NCBI GenBank assembly: GCA_019359035.1
Contig: JAHHIC010000087.1
Location: forward strand, 1-64,000
DNA: 64,000 nt
Reading direction: 5' to 3'
Source of the DNA: Scytonematopsis contorta HA4267-MV1
Lineage (GTDB): Bacteria; Cyanobacteriota; Cyanobacteriia; Cyanobacteriales; Nostocaceae
A program made the translations under genes and the position numbers. The notes below the pieces were generated by a model. The model saw only the letters and a list, made by a program, of their open reading frames with translations. It was not told the origin of the DNA and did not search any database. This document shows, piece by piece, positions 42,710 to 51,700 of this stretch (position 1 is the first letter of the stretch; each line of letters starts with the position of its first letter).

Positions 42710-45253
42710 ATGGCTAAAAAGAATTTAATCGCAATTGGCAACGGCATGGTCGGCCACAAGTTTTTGGAACGCATGATAACCAATGGTGCGGTTGCAAACT
42801 GGAATCTAATTACTTTTTGTGAAGAACCCCGTGTCGCTTATGACAGAGTAAATCTTAGTAGCTTTTTTTCGGGTAAAACGGCTGCCGACTTGACTGTGGT
42901 TGAACCTGGCTTTTATCAAAATAATGATATCAAAATTTACATTGGTGATAAAGTAGTCGCAATTGACCGCGCTAAAAGACAAGTCACTTCAGCCAATGGA
43001 ATTACCCTAAATTACGACAAACTTGTGATAGCAACAGGTTCCTATCCCTTTGTACCACCAATAAAAGGACAAAACACCGAAGGAACCTTTGTTTACCGCA
43101 CTATCGAAGATTTAGAAGCGATTGCAAACTATGCCAAAAATTGCCGAACAGGGGTAGTAGTTGGTGGTGGATTATTGGGTTTGGAATGTGCTAACGCGCT
43201 GCAAAACTTAGGACTTCAGACCCATGTTGTAGAATTTATGCCTCGTCTAATGCCAGTTCAGGTAGATGATGCGGGTGGGTTAATACTGCGAAAAAAAATC
43301 GAAGAATTGGGAGTCAGTATTCATACCAGCAAATCCACCACAGAAATTATTAGCGAACAAAATAAAGTTAACAAAATGCTGTTTGCTGACGGTTCAGAAC
43401 TGCAAACAGACATGATTGTCTTCTCAGCAGGAATTCGTCCTCGTGATGAACTAGCGAGGAATAGTGAATTAGCTGTTGGAGAACGGGGAGGAATTATTAT
43501 TAATGATTTCTGTCAAACTTCCGACACAGATATTTACGCAATTGGAGAATGTGCGCTTTACCAAAATCGGATTTATGGTTTGGTCGCTCCTGGTTACAAA
43601 ATGGCGGAAGTTGCAGCAGAACATTTGTGTCACCTAGACCATAATCCTAACAATGACCCAGAAATTGGTCGCTTTACTGGGGCTGATATGTCCACCAAAT
43701 TAAAATTGCTGGGTGTAGATGTCGCGAGCTTTGGTGATGCTTTTGCGAAAACCCCCGGTTCGCAGGAAATTGCTATACAAAATTCGGTTGCTGGTACTTA
43801 CAAAAAATTAGTTATCAACGAATCGGGTACATATTTACTAGGTGGAATTTTGGTTGGCGATGCTGATGCATATGGAATGTTGCTGCAAATGGTGCAAAAC
43901 CAAATTCCTTTACCCCAAAACCCAGAAGACTTAATTCTGCCACAACGCTCCACTAGTAAGGCTTTGTTTGGTGTCGAAAGTCTCCCAGACACAGCACAAA
44001 TTTGTTCTTGCAATAACGTTACCAAAGGAGCAATTTGTGATGCTATACGCGAACAAAAATTAATGGATGTTGGTAGCGTTAAACAATGCACCCAAGCTGG
44101 AACAGGATGTGGTGGATGCGTACCTTTGGTGACGGATTTATTAAAGGATGAGTTAAAGAAAGCCGGAATCCAAGTTAAGAACGATTTATGTGAACATTTT
44201 GCATATTCCAGACAGGAACTCTATCATTTAATTCGCACGCAAAAAATAACCACATTTGATGAGTTATTACAACGCTACGGCAAAGGTAAAGGATGCGAAA
44301 TCTGTAAGCCAGCGGTTGCTTCGATACTTGCTTCCGCTTGGAATGACTATATCCTCAATCCTCCTCATTTAGGACTCCAAGATACCAATGATGCTTTCCT
44401 AGCTAACATTCAAAGAGATGGCTCTTACTCTGTAATTCCTCGTATCCCTGGTGGAGAAATTACACCGGAAAAATTAATTGTTCTGGGTGAAATAGCCCAA
44501 GAATTTGGACTCTACACAAAAATTACAGGTGCTCAACGTATCGATTTACTTGGTGCCAGAGTAGACCAATTACCTCATATTTGGAGACGTTTGGTAGATA
44601 CAGGTTTTGAATCGGGTCACGCTTATGGAAAAGCATTGCGGACTGTCAAATCCTGTGTTGGTAGTACTTGGTGTCGATTTGGTGTACAGGATTCTGTGGG
44701 ATTAGCGATAGCTTTAGAACTGCGATATAGAGGATTGCGAGCACCACATAAATTGAAAAGTGCTGTCTCTGGCTGTACCCGCGAGTGTGCAGAAGCGCAA
44801 GGAAAAGATTTTGGTGTAATTGCTACGGAAAACGGCTGGAATCTTTATGTTTGTGGCAATGGTGGAATGAAACCACAACACGCTCAACTTTTGGCTGCTG
44901 ATTTGGATGAGGAAACTTTAATTAAATATATTGACCGTTTCCTAATGTTCTATATTCGCACCGCTAACCGTTTGGAACGTACTGCTACTTGGTTCAACAA
45001 ATTGGAAGGAGGTATGGAATATCTGAAACAAGTAATTATTGATGATTCTTTGGGTATTTGTGCTGAACTGGAAGCTGAAATGGCTCACCACGTCGCAACT
45101 TATGCTTGTGAGTGGAAAGCCACAATTGAAGACCCCGCTAAGATGGCTCGCTTCCGTCACTTTATTAACTCTGATGAAACTGACCCCAATTTGACATATG
45201 TCGAAGAACGGGGACAAAAGAGACCTAACCCCCCTACCCCCCTTCCCTGCTAG
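42710..45253 (+). CDS. nirB: NAD(P)H nitrite reductase, large subunit
   Basis: 847 aa, cytosolic; nitrite to ammonium. FAD/NADH oxidoreductase module about 1-400 (IGNGMVGHKFLERM; IATGSYPFVPPI; VVVGGGLLGLECANALQ). BFD-like [2Fe-2S] module with C432-x-C434 and C467-x2-C470; a second BFD-like segment (CEICKPAVASILAS). Ferredoxin-like half about 555-620. The sirohaem/[4Fe-4S] ligands are C649 and C655 (CVGSTWC) plus C689 and C693 (CTREC). All catalytic parts are present. The last 10 or so residues (RPNPPTPLPC) are read from a GC-rich hairpin repeat, and the stop codon lies in its loop, so the native C-terminus was replaced. Most cyanobacteria use ferredoxin NirA instead, which makes this enzyme notable. 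Confidence 0.95.
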   Translation: MAKKNLIAIGNGMVGHKFLERMITNGAVANWNLITFCEEPRVAYDRVNLSSFFSGKTAADLTVVEPGFYQNNDIKIYIGDKVVAIDRAKRQVTSANGITLNYDKLVIATGSYPFVPPIKGQNTEGTFVYRTIEDLEAIANYAKNCRTGVVVGGGLLGLECANALQNLGLQTHVVEFMPRLMPVQVDDAGGLILRKKIEELGVSIHTSKSTTEIISEQNKVNKMLFADGSELQTDMIVFSAGIRPRDELARNSELAVGERGGIIINDFCQTSDTDIYAIGECALYQNRIYGLVAPGYKMAEVAAEHLCHLDHNPNNDPEIGRFTGADMSTKLKLLGVDVASFGDAFAKTPGSQEIAIQNSVAGTYKKLVINESGTYLLGGILVGDADAYGMLLQMVQNQIPLPQNPEDLILPQRSTSKALFGVESLPDTAQICSCNNVTKGAICDAIREQKLMDVGSVKQCTQAGTGCGGCVPLVTDLLKDELKKAGIQVKNDLCEHFAYSRQELYHLIRTQKITTFDELLQRYGKGKGCEICKPAVASILASAWNDYILNPPHLGLQDTNDAFLANIQRDGSYSVIPRIPGGEITPEKLIVLGEIAQEFGLYTKITGAQRIDLLGARVDQLPHIWRRLVDTGFESGHAYGKALRTVKSCVGSTWCRFGVQDSVGLAIALELRYRGLRAPHKLKSAVSGCTRECAEAQGKDFGVIATENGWNLYVCGNGGMKPQHAQLLAADLDEETLIKYIDRFLMFYIRTANRLERTATWFNKLEGGMEYLKQVIIDDSLGICAELEAEMAHHVATYACEWKATIEDPAKMARFRHFINSDETDPNLTYVEERGQKRPNPPTPLPC

Positions 45254-45263
45254 GGAAGGGGGG
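45237..45263. repeat. G/C-rich hairpin at the nirB 3' end
   Basis: CCCCCCTTCCCT and AGGGAAGGGGGG form a 12-bp stem with a 3-nt loop containing the start of the nirB stop codon. This hairpin type is widely dispersed in cyanobacteria. Confidence 0.75.
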
Positions 45264-45267
45264 AGCA

Positions 45268-45344
45268 ATTCCCCACTCCCTACTCCCCACTCACTACTCC
45301 CTATTCCCAATTCCCCACTCCCCACTCCCTATTCCCCACTCCCC
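45268..45344 (+). repeat. heptamer short tandem repeat array (STRR)
   Basis: Eleven consecutive 7-bp units of form A(C/T)TCCC(C/T/A), one variant ACTCACT, total 77 bp. It ends 6 bp before the nirD ATG. Heptamer arrays of this kind are a known hallmark of heterocyst-forming cyanobacteria. Confidence 0.92.
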
Positions 45345-45350
45345 AAAATT

Positions 45351-45710
45351 ATGGTTCAAGCTGTATCGAAACAAGAAACTAAAACACAGTGGATTACTGT
45401 TTGTTCTCTCGAACAAATTCAAGCTAATACTGGTGTTTGTGCGTTGGTTAAAGGTGAACAAGTTGCGGTGTTTAGAATCGAAAATACTGCGGAAGTTTAT
45501 GCTATTGGCAACTATGACCCTTTTAGTAAGACATATGTATTGTCTAGAGGAATTGTGGGTGACCGTAATGGTATTTTGAAAGTTGCTTCTCCTATATATA
45601 AGCACAACTTTAATCTCGTAACTGGGCAATGCTTGGATAATGAAGCTGTTTGTGTTCCGACATTTCCAGCTAGAGTGGTTGATGGGAAAGTGCAAATAGG
45701 TATTGGTTGA
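45351..45710 (+). CDS. nirD: nitrite reductase small subunit (Rieske-like)
   Basis: 119 aa. WITVCSLEQIQANTGVCALVKGEQVAVFRI and AIGNYDPFSKTYVLSRGIVGD follow the NirD Rieske-like fold. The canonical CxH...CxxH ligands are absent (YDPF and YKHNF instead), as in other NirD subunits, so it carries no cluster. ATG 45351 is the only sensible start; the frame upstream is repeat DNA. No SD sequence is visible because the heptamer array occupies the leader, so translation may depend on coupling to nirB or on a weak leader. Confidence 0.9.
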   Translation: MVQAVSKQETKTQWITVCSLEQIQANTGVCALVKGEQVAVFRIENTAEVYAIGNYDPFSKTYVLSRGIVGDRNGILKVASPIYKHNFNLVTGQCLDNEAVCVPTFPARVVDGKVQIGIG

Positions 45711-45763
45711 CTCCCAGTCAGCTAGTGAGTTTAGTCGAATGGCATTAAGAAAAACCCCCTCAT

Positions 45764-45793
45764 ACCCCTTCACGCTTCGTGAAGGGGTTTTCT
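45764..45793 (+). terminator. Rho-independent-like terminator after nirD
   Basis: Stem ACCCCTTCAC / GTGAAGGGGT with loop GCTTC, followed by TTTCT. It lies about 55 bp after the nirD stop. Confidence 0.75.
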
Positions 45794-45970
45794 ACCAATT
45801 TGAGTTTGAAGCAAAATGCATAAATTGAAAGTTCTTGCTCCAAGTAGTAACTGGAAAGAAAACAACAAATCCAAGCTGAGCCTGCTAAATTTTCTGATTT
45901 AGGCTTTCTCAGAGGGATTTTTAAATTAGAAGAATGTCCCATTAACCACATGTGACATTTTAATTGTAGA

Positions 45971-45995
45971 CCCGCTTCTCTATTAGGGAAGCGGG
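45971..45995. repeat. hairpin CCCGCTTC/GAAGCGGG
   Basis: 8-bp stem, partly extended by CTA/TAG pairing in the loop. Dispersed-type hairpin; function unknown. Confidence 0.55.
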
Positions 45996-46269
45996 GTTGA
46001 GGCTTTGGTCATTATTTTAAAGTCCAAAAATTAGAAAATTAATTTCTTACAAATTTCTAACTAGTGCATAAATAAAAATCTTGTACATATTAGTCATTAG
46101 AGAGAAAACAATACATTAAAGCTTAGCTTTCTAAATTGTTTTATTTCAGCTTCACTTATAGAAAGATATAAGTTACAAACACTGTAATTTATTAGTCTAT
46201 AGAAGGCAAACGCAAAAAATCACAACTGCAAAATTATTGAATTTTTTCAACCAAAAAGGAATTAAAAAA

Positions 46270-46524
46270 ATGTCTACATCTTATCCTAATTGTAATGCTA
46301 AACCTTGCGAATTCGTTATTCCTATCAAACTAAGAGTTCCTGTTGATATCTATCCAGAAATCAACATTTATCCAACACCTTGCGAGCAAGCGAAATTACC
46401 TGTTTACTTACAACCCGATATCTTTTTGACACCCGAAGTATTGGCAATGCCCCAAGATTGCAAGTGCCTTCCCGAAAAAGAGCATTGCGAAGAGCCAACA
46501 CAATATATACAGCAATCTGTGTAA
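46270..46524 (+). CDS. tandem small Cys protein, copy 1
   Basis: 84 aa, no signal peptide or TM helix. Core: KPCEFVIPIKLRVPVDIYPE, then PTPCEQAKLPVYLQPDIFLT and PEVLAMPQDCKCLPEK. Cysteines lie at NCN, PCEF, TPC, DCKC and in the tail HCEEP. The beta-rich, Pro-punctuated core suggests a small repeat-like beta domain. ATG 46270 follows AAGGA; a TTG at 46237 is rejected. I do not recognise the family. It opens a head-to-tail run of five near-identical genes. Confidence 0.85.
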   Translation: MSTSYPNCNAKPCEFVIPIKLRVPVDIYPEINIYPTPCEQAKLPVYLQPDIFLTPEVLAMPQDCKCLPEKEHCEEPTQYIQQSV

Positions 46525-46593
46525 ATTAAATTGAGTTGTCTTTACTAACTAGCTTATTCAAACTTATTAATCAACAAAAAAGGATTTCAAACA

Positions 46594-46815
46594 ATGTCTA
46601 CATACAACCCTAACTGCAATTCTAAGCCTTGCGAATTCGTTATTCCTATCAAGTTAAGAGTTCCTGTTGATATTTACCCAGAAGTCAACATTCATCCAAC
46701 ACCTTGTAAGCAAGAGAAATTACCAGTTTACTTACAACCTGATATTTTCTTAACACCCGAAGTATTGGCATTGCCTCAAGATTGCAAATGTCTCCCCGAA
46801 AAAGAACACAACTAA
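46594..46815 (+). CDS. tandem small Cys protein, copy 2 (short tail)
   Basis: 73 aa. Same core as copy 1, with PTPCKQEK before LPVYLQPDIF, but it stops right after PEKEHN, lacking the 11-residue tail. SD AAAGGA with the leader TTTCAAACA immediately before ATGTCTACA, a leader shared with copies 3 and 4. Starts 69 bp after copy 1. Confidence 0.85.
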   Translation: MSTYNPNCNSKPCEFVIPIKLRVPVDIYPEVNIHPTPCKQEKLPVYLQPDIFLTPEVLALPQDCKCLPEKEHN

Positions 46816-46857
46816 AACCCACATTCCCTAATTCAACAAAACAAAGGATTTCAAACA

Positions 46858-47079
46858 ATGTCTACATACAACCCTAACTGCAATTCTAAGCCTTGCGAAT
46901 TCGTTATTCCTATTAAGTTAAGAGTTCCTGTTGATATTTACCCAGAAGTCAACATTCATCCAGTACATCGCGAGCAAGCTAAATTACCTGTTTACTTGCA
47001 GCCAGATATCTTCTTAACACCCGAAGTATTGGCAATGCCACAAGATTGTAAGTGTCTTCCCGAAAAAGAACACAACTAA
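46858..47079 (+). CDS. tandem small Cys protein, copy 3 (short tail, VHRE type)
   Basis: 73 aa. Identical to copy 2 for the first 36 residues, then PVHREQAK replaces PTPCKQEK, so one cysteine is lost. Ends EKEHN like copy 2. Starts 42 bp after it. Confidence 0.85.
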   Translation: MSTYNPNCNSKPCEFVIPIKLRVPVDIYPEVNIHPVHREQAKLPVYLQPDIFLTPEVLAMPQDCKCLPEKEHN

Positions 47080-47135
47080 AACCCACATTTCGCACCTCTA
47101 AGTAAATCATTCAACAAAACAAAGGATTTCAAATA

Positions 47136-47390
47136 ATGTCTACATACAACCCTAATTGCAATTCTAAACCTTGCGAATTCGTAATTCCTATCAAACTGAG
47201 AGTACCTGTTGATATTTACCCAGAAGTCAACATTCATCCAACACCTTGTAAGCAAGAGAAATTACCAGTTTACTTACAACCTGATATTTTCTTAACACCT
47301 CAAGTATTGGCAATGCCACAAGATTGTAAGTGTCTTCCCGAAAATGAACATTGTGAGGAGCCAACAGGATATATACAGCAATCTGCATAA
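47136..47390 (+). CDS. tandem small Cys protein, copy 4
   Basis: 84 aa. PTPCKQEK type like copy 2, but with the long tail EHCEEPTGYIQQSA as in copy 1. One change TPQVLAM in the conserved TPEVLAM. Confidence 0.85.
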   Translation: MSTYNPNCNSKPCEFVIPIKLRVPVDIYPEVNIHPTPCKQEKLPVYLQPDIFLTPQVLAMPQDCKCLPENEHCEEPTGYIQQSA

Positions 47391-47460
47391 TTTAAATTTA
47401 TAGGTTTCTGTTCATTAGTTAATTCAATTCAATCATTAAACAACAAAAGGAACTAAAACA

Positions 47461-47715
47461 ATGTCTACATCTTATCCAAATTGCAATTCTAAGCCTTGCG
47501 AATTCGTAATTCCCATTAAACTAAGAGTACCTGTTGATATTTATCCAGAAGTCAACATTCATCCAGTACATCGTGAGCAAGCAAAATTACCTGTTTACTT
47601 GCAGCCTGATATTTTCTTAACACCAGAAGTATTAGCAATGCCACAAGATTGTAAGTGCGTTCCAGAAAACGGACATCATCAACAGGCAACGGAGTATATG
47701 CAGCCATCTGCATAA
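47461..47715 (+). CDS. tandem small Cys protein, copy 5 (VHRE type)
   Basis: 84 aa. PVHREQAK type like copy 3, with a diverged long tail (GHHQQATEYMQPSA) in which the tail cysteine is lost. The N-terminus reads MSTSYPNCN as in copy 1. Confidence 0.85.
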   Translation: MSTSYPNCNSKPCEFVIPIKLRVPVDIYPEVNIHPVHREQAKLPVYLQPDIFLTPEVLAMPQDCKCVPENGHHQQATEYMQPSA

Positions 47716-47951
47716 GCGAAATTTACGTATTCCAATTAGGTACTTCTTAATTTATATCTTGTACCTAAGTCGAAAACAGGGTTTCTTAACAATAATTTTC
47801 ATCTGGAATGTTATGTGTATCGTTTAGAAACCCGGTTTTTTTAATGAGGCTTTTACAACTTATACTAGTTATATGTAAAGATTGGTATTAGCCTACATTA
47901 ATTATATAACAGTATTTTATATGAATCATAATTTTTTATTTTTTGAAGCTT

Positions 47952-48368
47952 ATGTCTACCATATCCGAACCATTTTTTTCTTCAGATGGACGTAAAATTC
48001 AGATATCTTTTGTTTTAACAATGCCCGTTGAGTTAGAACTAGAATTATCTGCACTTCCCTCAATTAACTATCATTCAATTGATGGCAAAAATGCTTTTAC
48101 TCAATCACATAATAACGTATCGACTGATTATATTGACAAAGATGTTCAATCAATATCTAATGAATTAATCGGTCAACTCTTAAAAAATAACGACTTTGTT
48201 TCCGCAATTGAGCAAATTAAATCTCAGAAAAATGTCGCTAGCTTTCATGAAAGAAACACAGATTTAAAAGGACACTTGAATATAAATATATTGCCTCCAG
48301 AAGCTGACACTGCTATTGAAGATAGCCAAATTAAACCAGCAGATTATAGTTGGGGATTTTTACGTTAA
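47952..48368 (+). CDS. divergent member next to the array, unknown
   Basis: 138 aa from ATG 47952 (ATGTCTACC, the same start context as the array). The early segment KIQISFVLTMPVELELELSALPS matches the layout of EFVIPIKLRVPVDIYPEVNI in the array, so I read it as a distant paralog with a new C-terminal half (about 45-138) that is Asn/Asp/Ser-rich and helical. It has no cysteines. 236 bp separate it from copy 5. Confidence 0.6.
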   Translation: MSTISEPFFSSDGRKIQISFVLTMPVELELELSALPSINYHSIDGKNAFTQSHNNVSTDYIDKDVQSISNELIGQLLKNNDFVSAIEQIKSQKNVASFHERNTDLKGHLNINILPPEADTAIEDSQIKPADYSWGFLR

Positions 48369-48738
48369 TAAGTTTCCACAAACTGGGACTCAATCTGCTA
48401 GTGGAATTAGCGAAAATACGTATCGGCTCAATAAATCGGGGTAGCTAAAAAATAAAAAGATTCAATAGTTTAGTTTATTTACATGAAATTATTTGGTGTT
48501 TTCCGTACTGCATAAGTTAAGTTTATTGACTCCTATTACAAGAAAAGGGAACTTATGTAAATGTTAGGGGTGTAGCATAGGCATCTCGCCTGTGCAGTGC
48601 ATGTTATAATTTTTACCACTGAGATGCAGAGGAGCCAGCGCCGTGGGCGGCTCCGCCGACTTAAGGCGAATGGCGTGGCACAGAGGAAGAGTTATTGAGG
48701 CATAACTTTTTAAAACTACATAATGGGAGTATGTCGAA
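48369..48738. other. intergenic region before the caspase gene
   Basis: 370 bp. From about 48570 it contains dispersed repeat sequence of the type GCGCCGTGGGCGGCTCCGCC and GTGGCACAGAGG. GGGAG near 48724 serves the GTG start at 48739. Confidence 0.5.
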
Positions 48739-51700
48739 GTGAATATTGCTCAACAAACGGAAGTATTTAATAACCCAGATGCTGACACCTTCTCAGGATT
48801 TGAGCGCAATTTAGCATTTATTATTGGCATCAATGAGTACCAAAACGGTATTTCTCCTCTGAAAACTGCCGTTAATGATGCCAAAAAACTTGTAGAAGTT
48901 CTGCGAGAAAAGCATAAATATCAAGTTTGGGTATGTTTAGACTCTGTTGCAACCCTAAGTAACTTAAATAAACTTTTAGAGGAAACATTACCCGCACAAG
49001 TTACCGAACATGATCGTTTGTTATTTTACTTCGCTGGTCATGGAGTTGCGCTAAATGGTGATGATGGGCCTGCTGGTTACTTAATTCCCCAAGATGCAAA
49101 GGGGGGCGATACTAGTACTTATCTACCGATGACGAAGTTGCACGATGCTTTGAGTAAGCTACCCTGTCGGCATTTTTTGGGTATTCTTGATTGTTGTTTT
49201 GCAGGCGCCTTCCGCTGGTCGAGTACGCGCGATTTAATCACCGAGCCTGAAGTTATTTACAAAGAACGTTATGACCGCTTTATTCGAGATGCAGCATGGC
49301 AAATAATTACTTCCTCAGCTTCCGACCAAAAAGCCTTAGATAACTTTAGTTTAGATACAGAACGCGGTCAAGTTGGTAATCATTCCCCATTTGCCACTGC
49401 GTTATTAGAAGCACTAGAAGGTGCCGCAGATGCTTCTCCTCCTGCCAAAAATGGTAAACCTGCTGGAGATGGTGTAATAACAGCTAATGAATTATATACA
49501 TATTTACGCGATAGAGTCGAAATCTCTACAGAAAAATATAGTCGGCGTCAAACCCCTGGTATTTGGTATTTAAATAAGCATGATAAGGGCGAGTATATTT
49601 TTCTTTCTCCCAATCACGAATTAAATTTACCACCAGCGCCACCGTTAGACGAATCAAAAAATCCCTATCGCGGTTTAAATTCATTTGAAGAAGAACACAG
49701 CCAATTATTTTTCGGTCGAAGCGAATTAGTTGAAAAATTACAAGATTTTGTCAAAATTAATCCTCTTACAGTTGTACTTGGTGCCAGTGGTTCGGGTAAA
49801 TCGAGTTTGGTCAAAGCTGGATTAATTCCTAAGTTAAAACAAGAAACTGATAATAAATGGTGTATATTGCCACCAATCCGCCCCGGTGAAACACCTTTTC
49901 AAGCATTAAATAAAGCCCTAGTTGAAGCCAGATTAACAACAGTAGAATTATATGACAAACAAAAAACTCTTGCTCAAAGTATTGATATATGGGCTAAAAA
50001 GCATCCCAATTCTAAGTTATTAATATTTATTGACCAAAGCGAAGAAATCATTACACTCTGTCAAGATGATAATCAGCGCAAGGAATTTTTCCAACAGGTA
50101 CTAACAGCAATTAATGCCCATCGCCCTATATTACGGGTAGTATTAAGCCTACGTTCTGATTTTGAGCGTCAAGTTCAAAGTACGGGCTTAAAATATGTTC
50201 CTACAGTTCTGCAATTGGGAGATACAGTGCTGAAAAACCGTTGGCAAAGCGGAAAATTTCAAGTACCAATGATGAAACGAGAGGAACTGCGCGAAGCAAT
50301 CGAAAAACCCGCTCAATTCCAGGTAATGTATTTCCAACCTCACAATTTAGTCGAACAATTAATTGATGAAGTGGCGGATATGCCAGGAGCATTACCACTG
50401 CTGTCTTTTGCCTTAAGCGAACTATTTTTAAAATATTTAAAACGGCAACGTTACGCGCAATATAGAGGTGAAAATATTGAGCGTGCGCTTACACAAGAAG
50501 ATTATCATGAATTGGGAGGAGTAATGCAATCGCTCACCCAGCGGGCAGATGAGGAATATCAAACGTTAGTACAAGAAAATCCTGCTTACGAGCAAGTTAT
50601 CCGTCATGTAATGCTGCGAATGGTAGCTATAGGTGGGGGTGAGTTAGCGCGTAGACGTGTACCATTGTCAGAATTGGAATATCCACCAGATAAAAATAGT
50701 TTAGTTCAACAAGTAATTGAGCAGTTTAGCCAAGCAAGGTTATTAGTAAAAGGACAAGATGCAGAGGGTAACCCCTACGTAGAACCAGCCCATGATGCTT
50801 TAGTTAAAAGTTGGGATAAAATACAAAAATGGCAACAACAAGAGCAAGAATACTTACCTTTACAACGGCGCCTGACACCCGCAGCAATAGATTGGAAAAC
50901 CAAAGAACAATCAAAAAGTCTAATTGGAAAAGCCGAACCTATACTAACTTGGTTCGATAAAAAAATCGACTCAGCAGAAAACTGGTTTAACAAACCTAAA
51001 GAAGAAGCTAAACAAAGCTCGTTAGAGAAAAAAAGACAATTTCTATGGAATAGCAATCCCTACCTCGACGTTTTAAAAAAGAAACTAAAATCAGTAGATT
51101 ACTGGTTCAACCAAGTAGAAGCCGAATTCGTCCAGCAAAGCGTTTGGCAAAGACGCAGAAACATTAACTTACGTTGGAGCATTGCAGTAGGCATAACTAC
51201 GTTATCAATTGGGTTAACTTTCTGGGCTTTATCACAGCAAAGAGATGCAGAAATCGGACAAATAGACAGTTCTAGACAAGCTTCAGAAGCACTTTTTCTC
51301 TCAAATCAACAACTAGATGCGCTGATTAGTAGCACACGCTCAGGAAAAAATTTAAGCAACCCACTGTTACAAACATTCCCACCAAACTCTCAACTACAAG
51401 AGCAAGTATTACAAACCTTACGGAAAGTTTTCTACGGTATGAGAGAACGTAAGCGATGGGAACCCGTACCAGGGATGAAAGTAAAGAATATGTTTTTCCA
51501 CCCGTCTGGCGAATTATTTATAGCAACCAAAAGTAATAATGGCACAGTTCAACTGTGGAACATGAAAACAAAAGGACAACCAATTCTCGAATTACCTGGA
51601 CACAAATTTAAAGTAGATGATTCTTCTGATAACATCTTTTTTAGTCCTGATGCTAGCAAAATAGCAACAGTTGACTCACAAGGCATCGTGCGTCTGTGGG

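Larger units (their letters stand above)
45711..46269. other. intergenic region between nirD and the small-protein array
   Basis: 559 bp with two hairpins and AT-rich sequence that probably includes the promoter of the array. A 63-codon minus frame at 45760-45951 has no support. Confidence 0.5.

Noticed and set aside
45268-45344. CRISPR or satellite origin for the heptamer array
   Set aside because: Unit length 7 without spacers; fits the known cyanobacterial STRR type.
45198-45350. N-terminal extension of nirD from ATG 45198
   Set aside because: The added residues are only translated hairpin and heptamer repeats overlapping the nirB end.
45760-45951. 63-codon minus-strand frame
   Set aside because: Runs through the nirD terminator hairpin and has no supported family; left unassigned.
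46270-47715. CRISPR-like regular repeats
   Set aside because: The periodic repeats are whole duplicated genes with SD sites and no uniform spacers.
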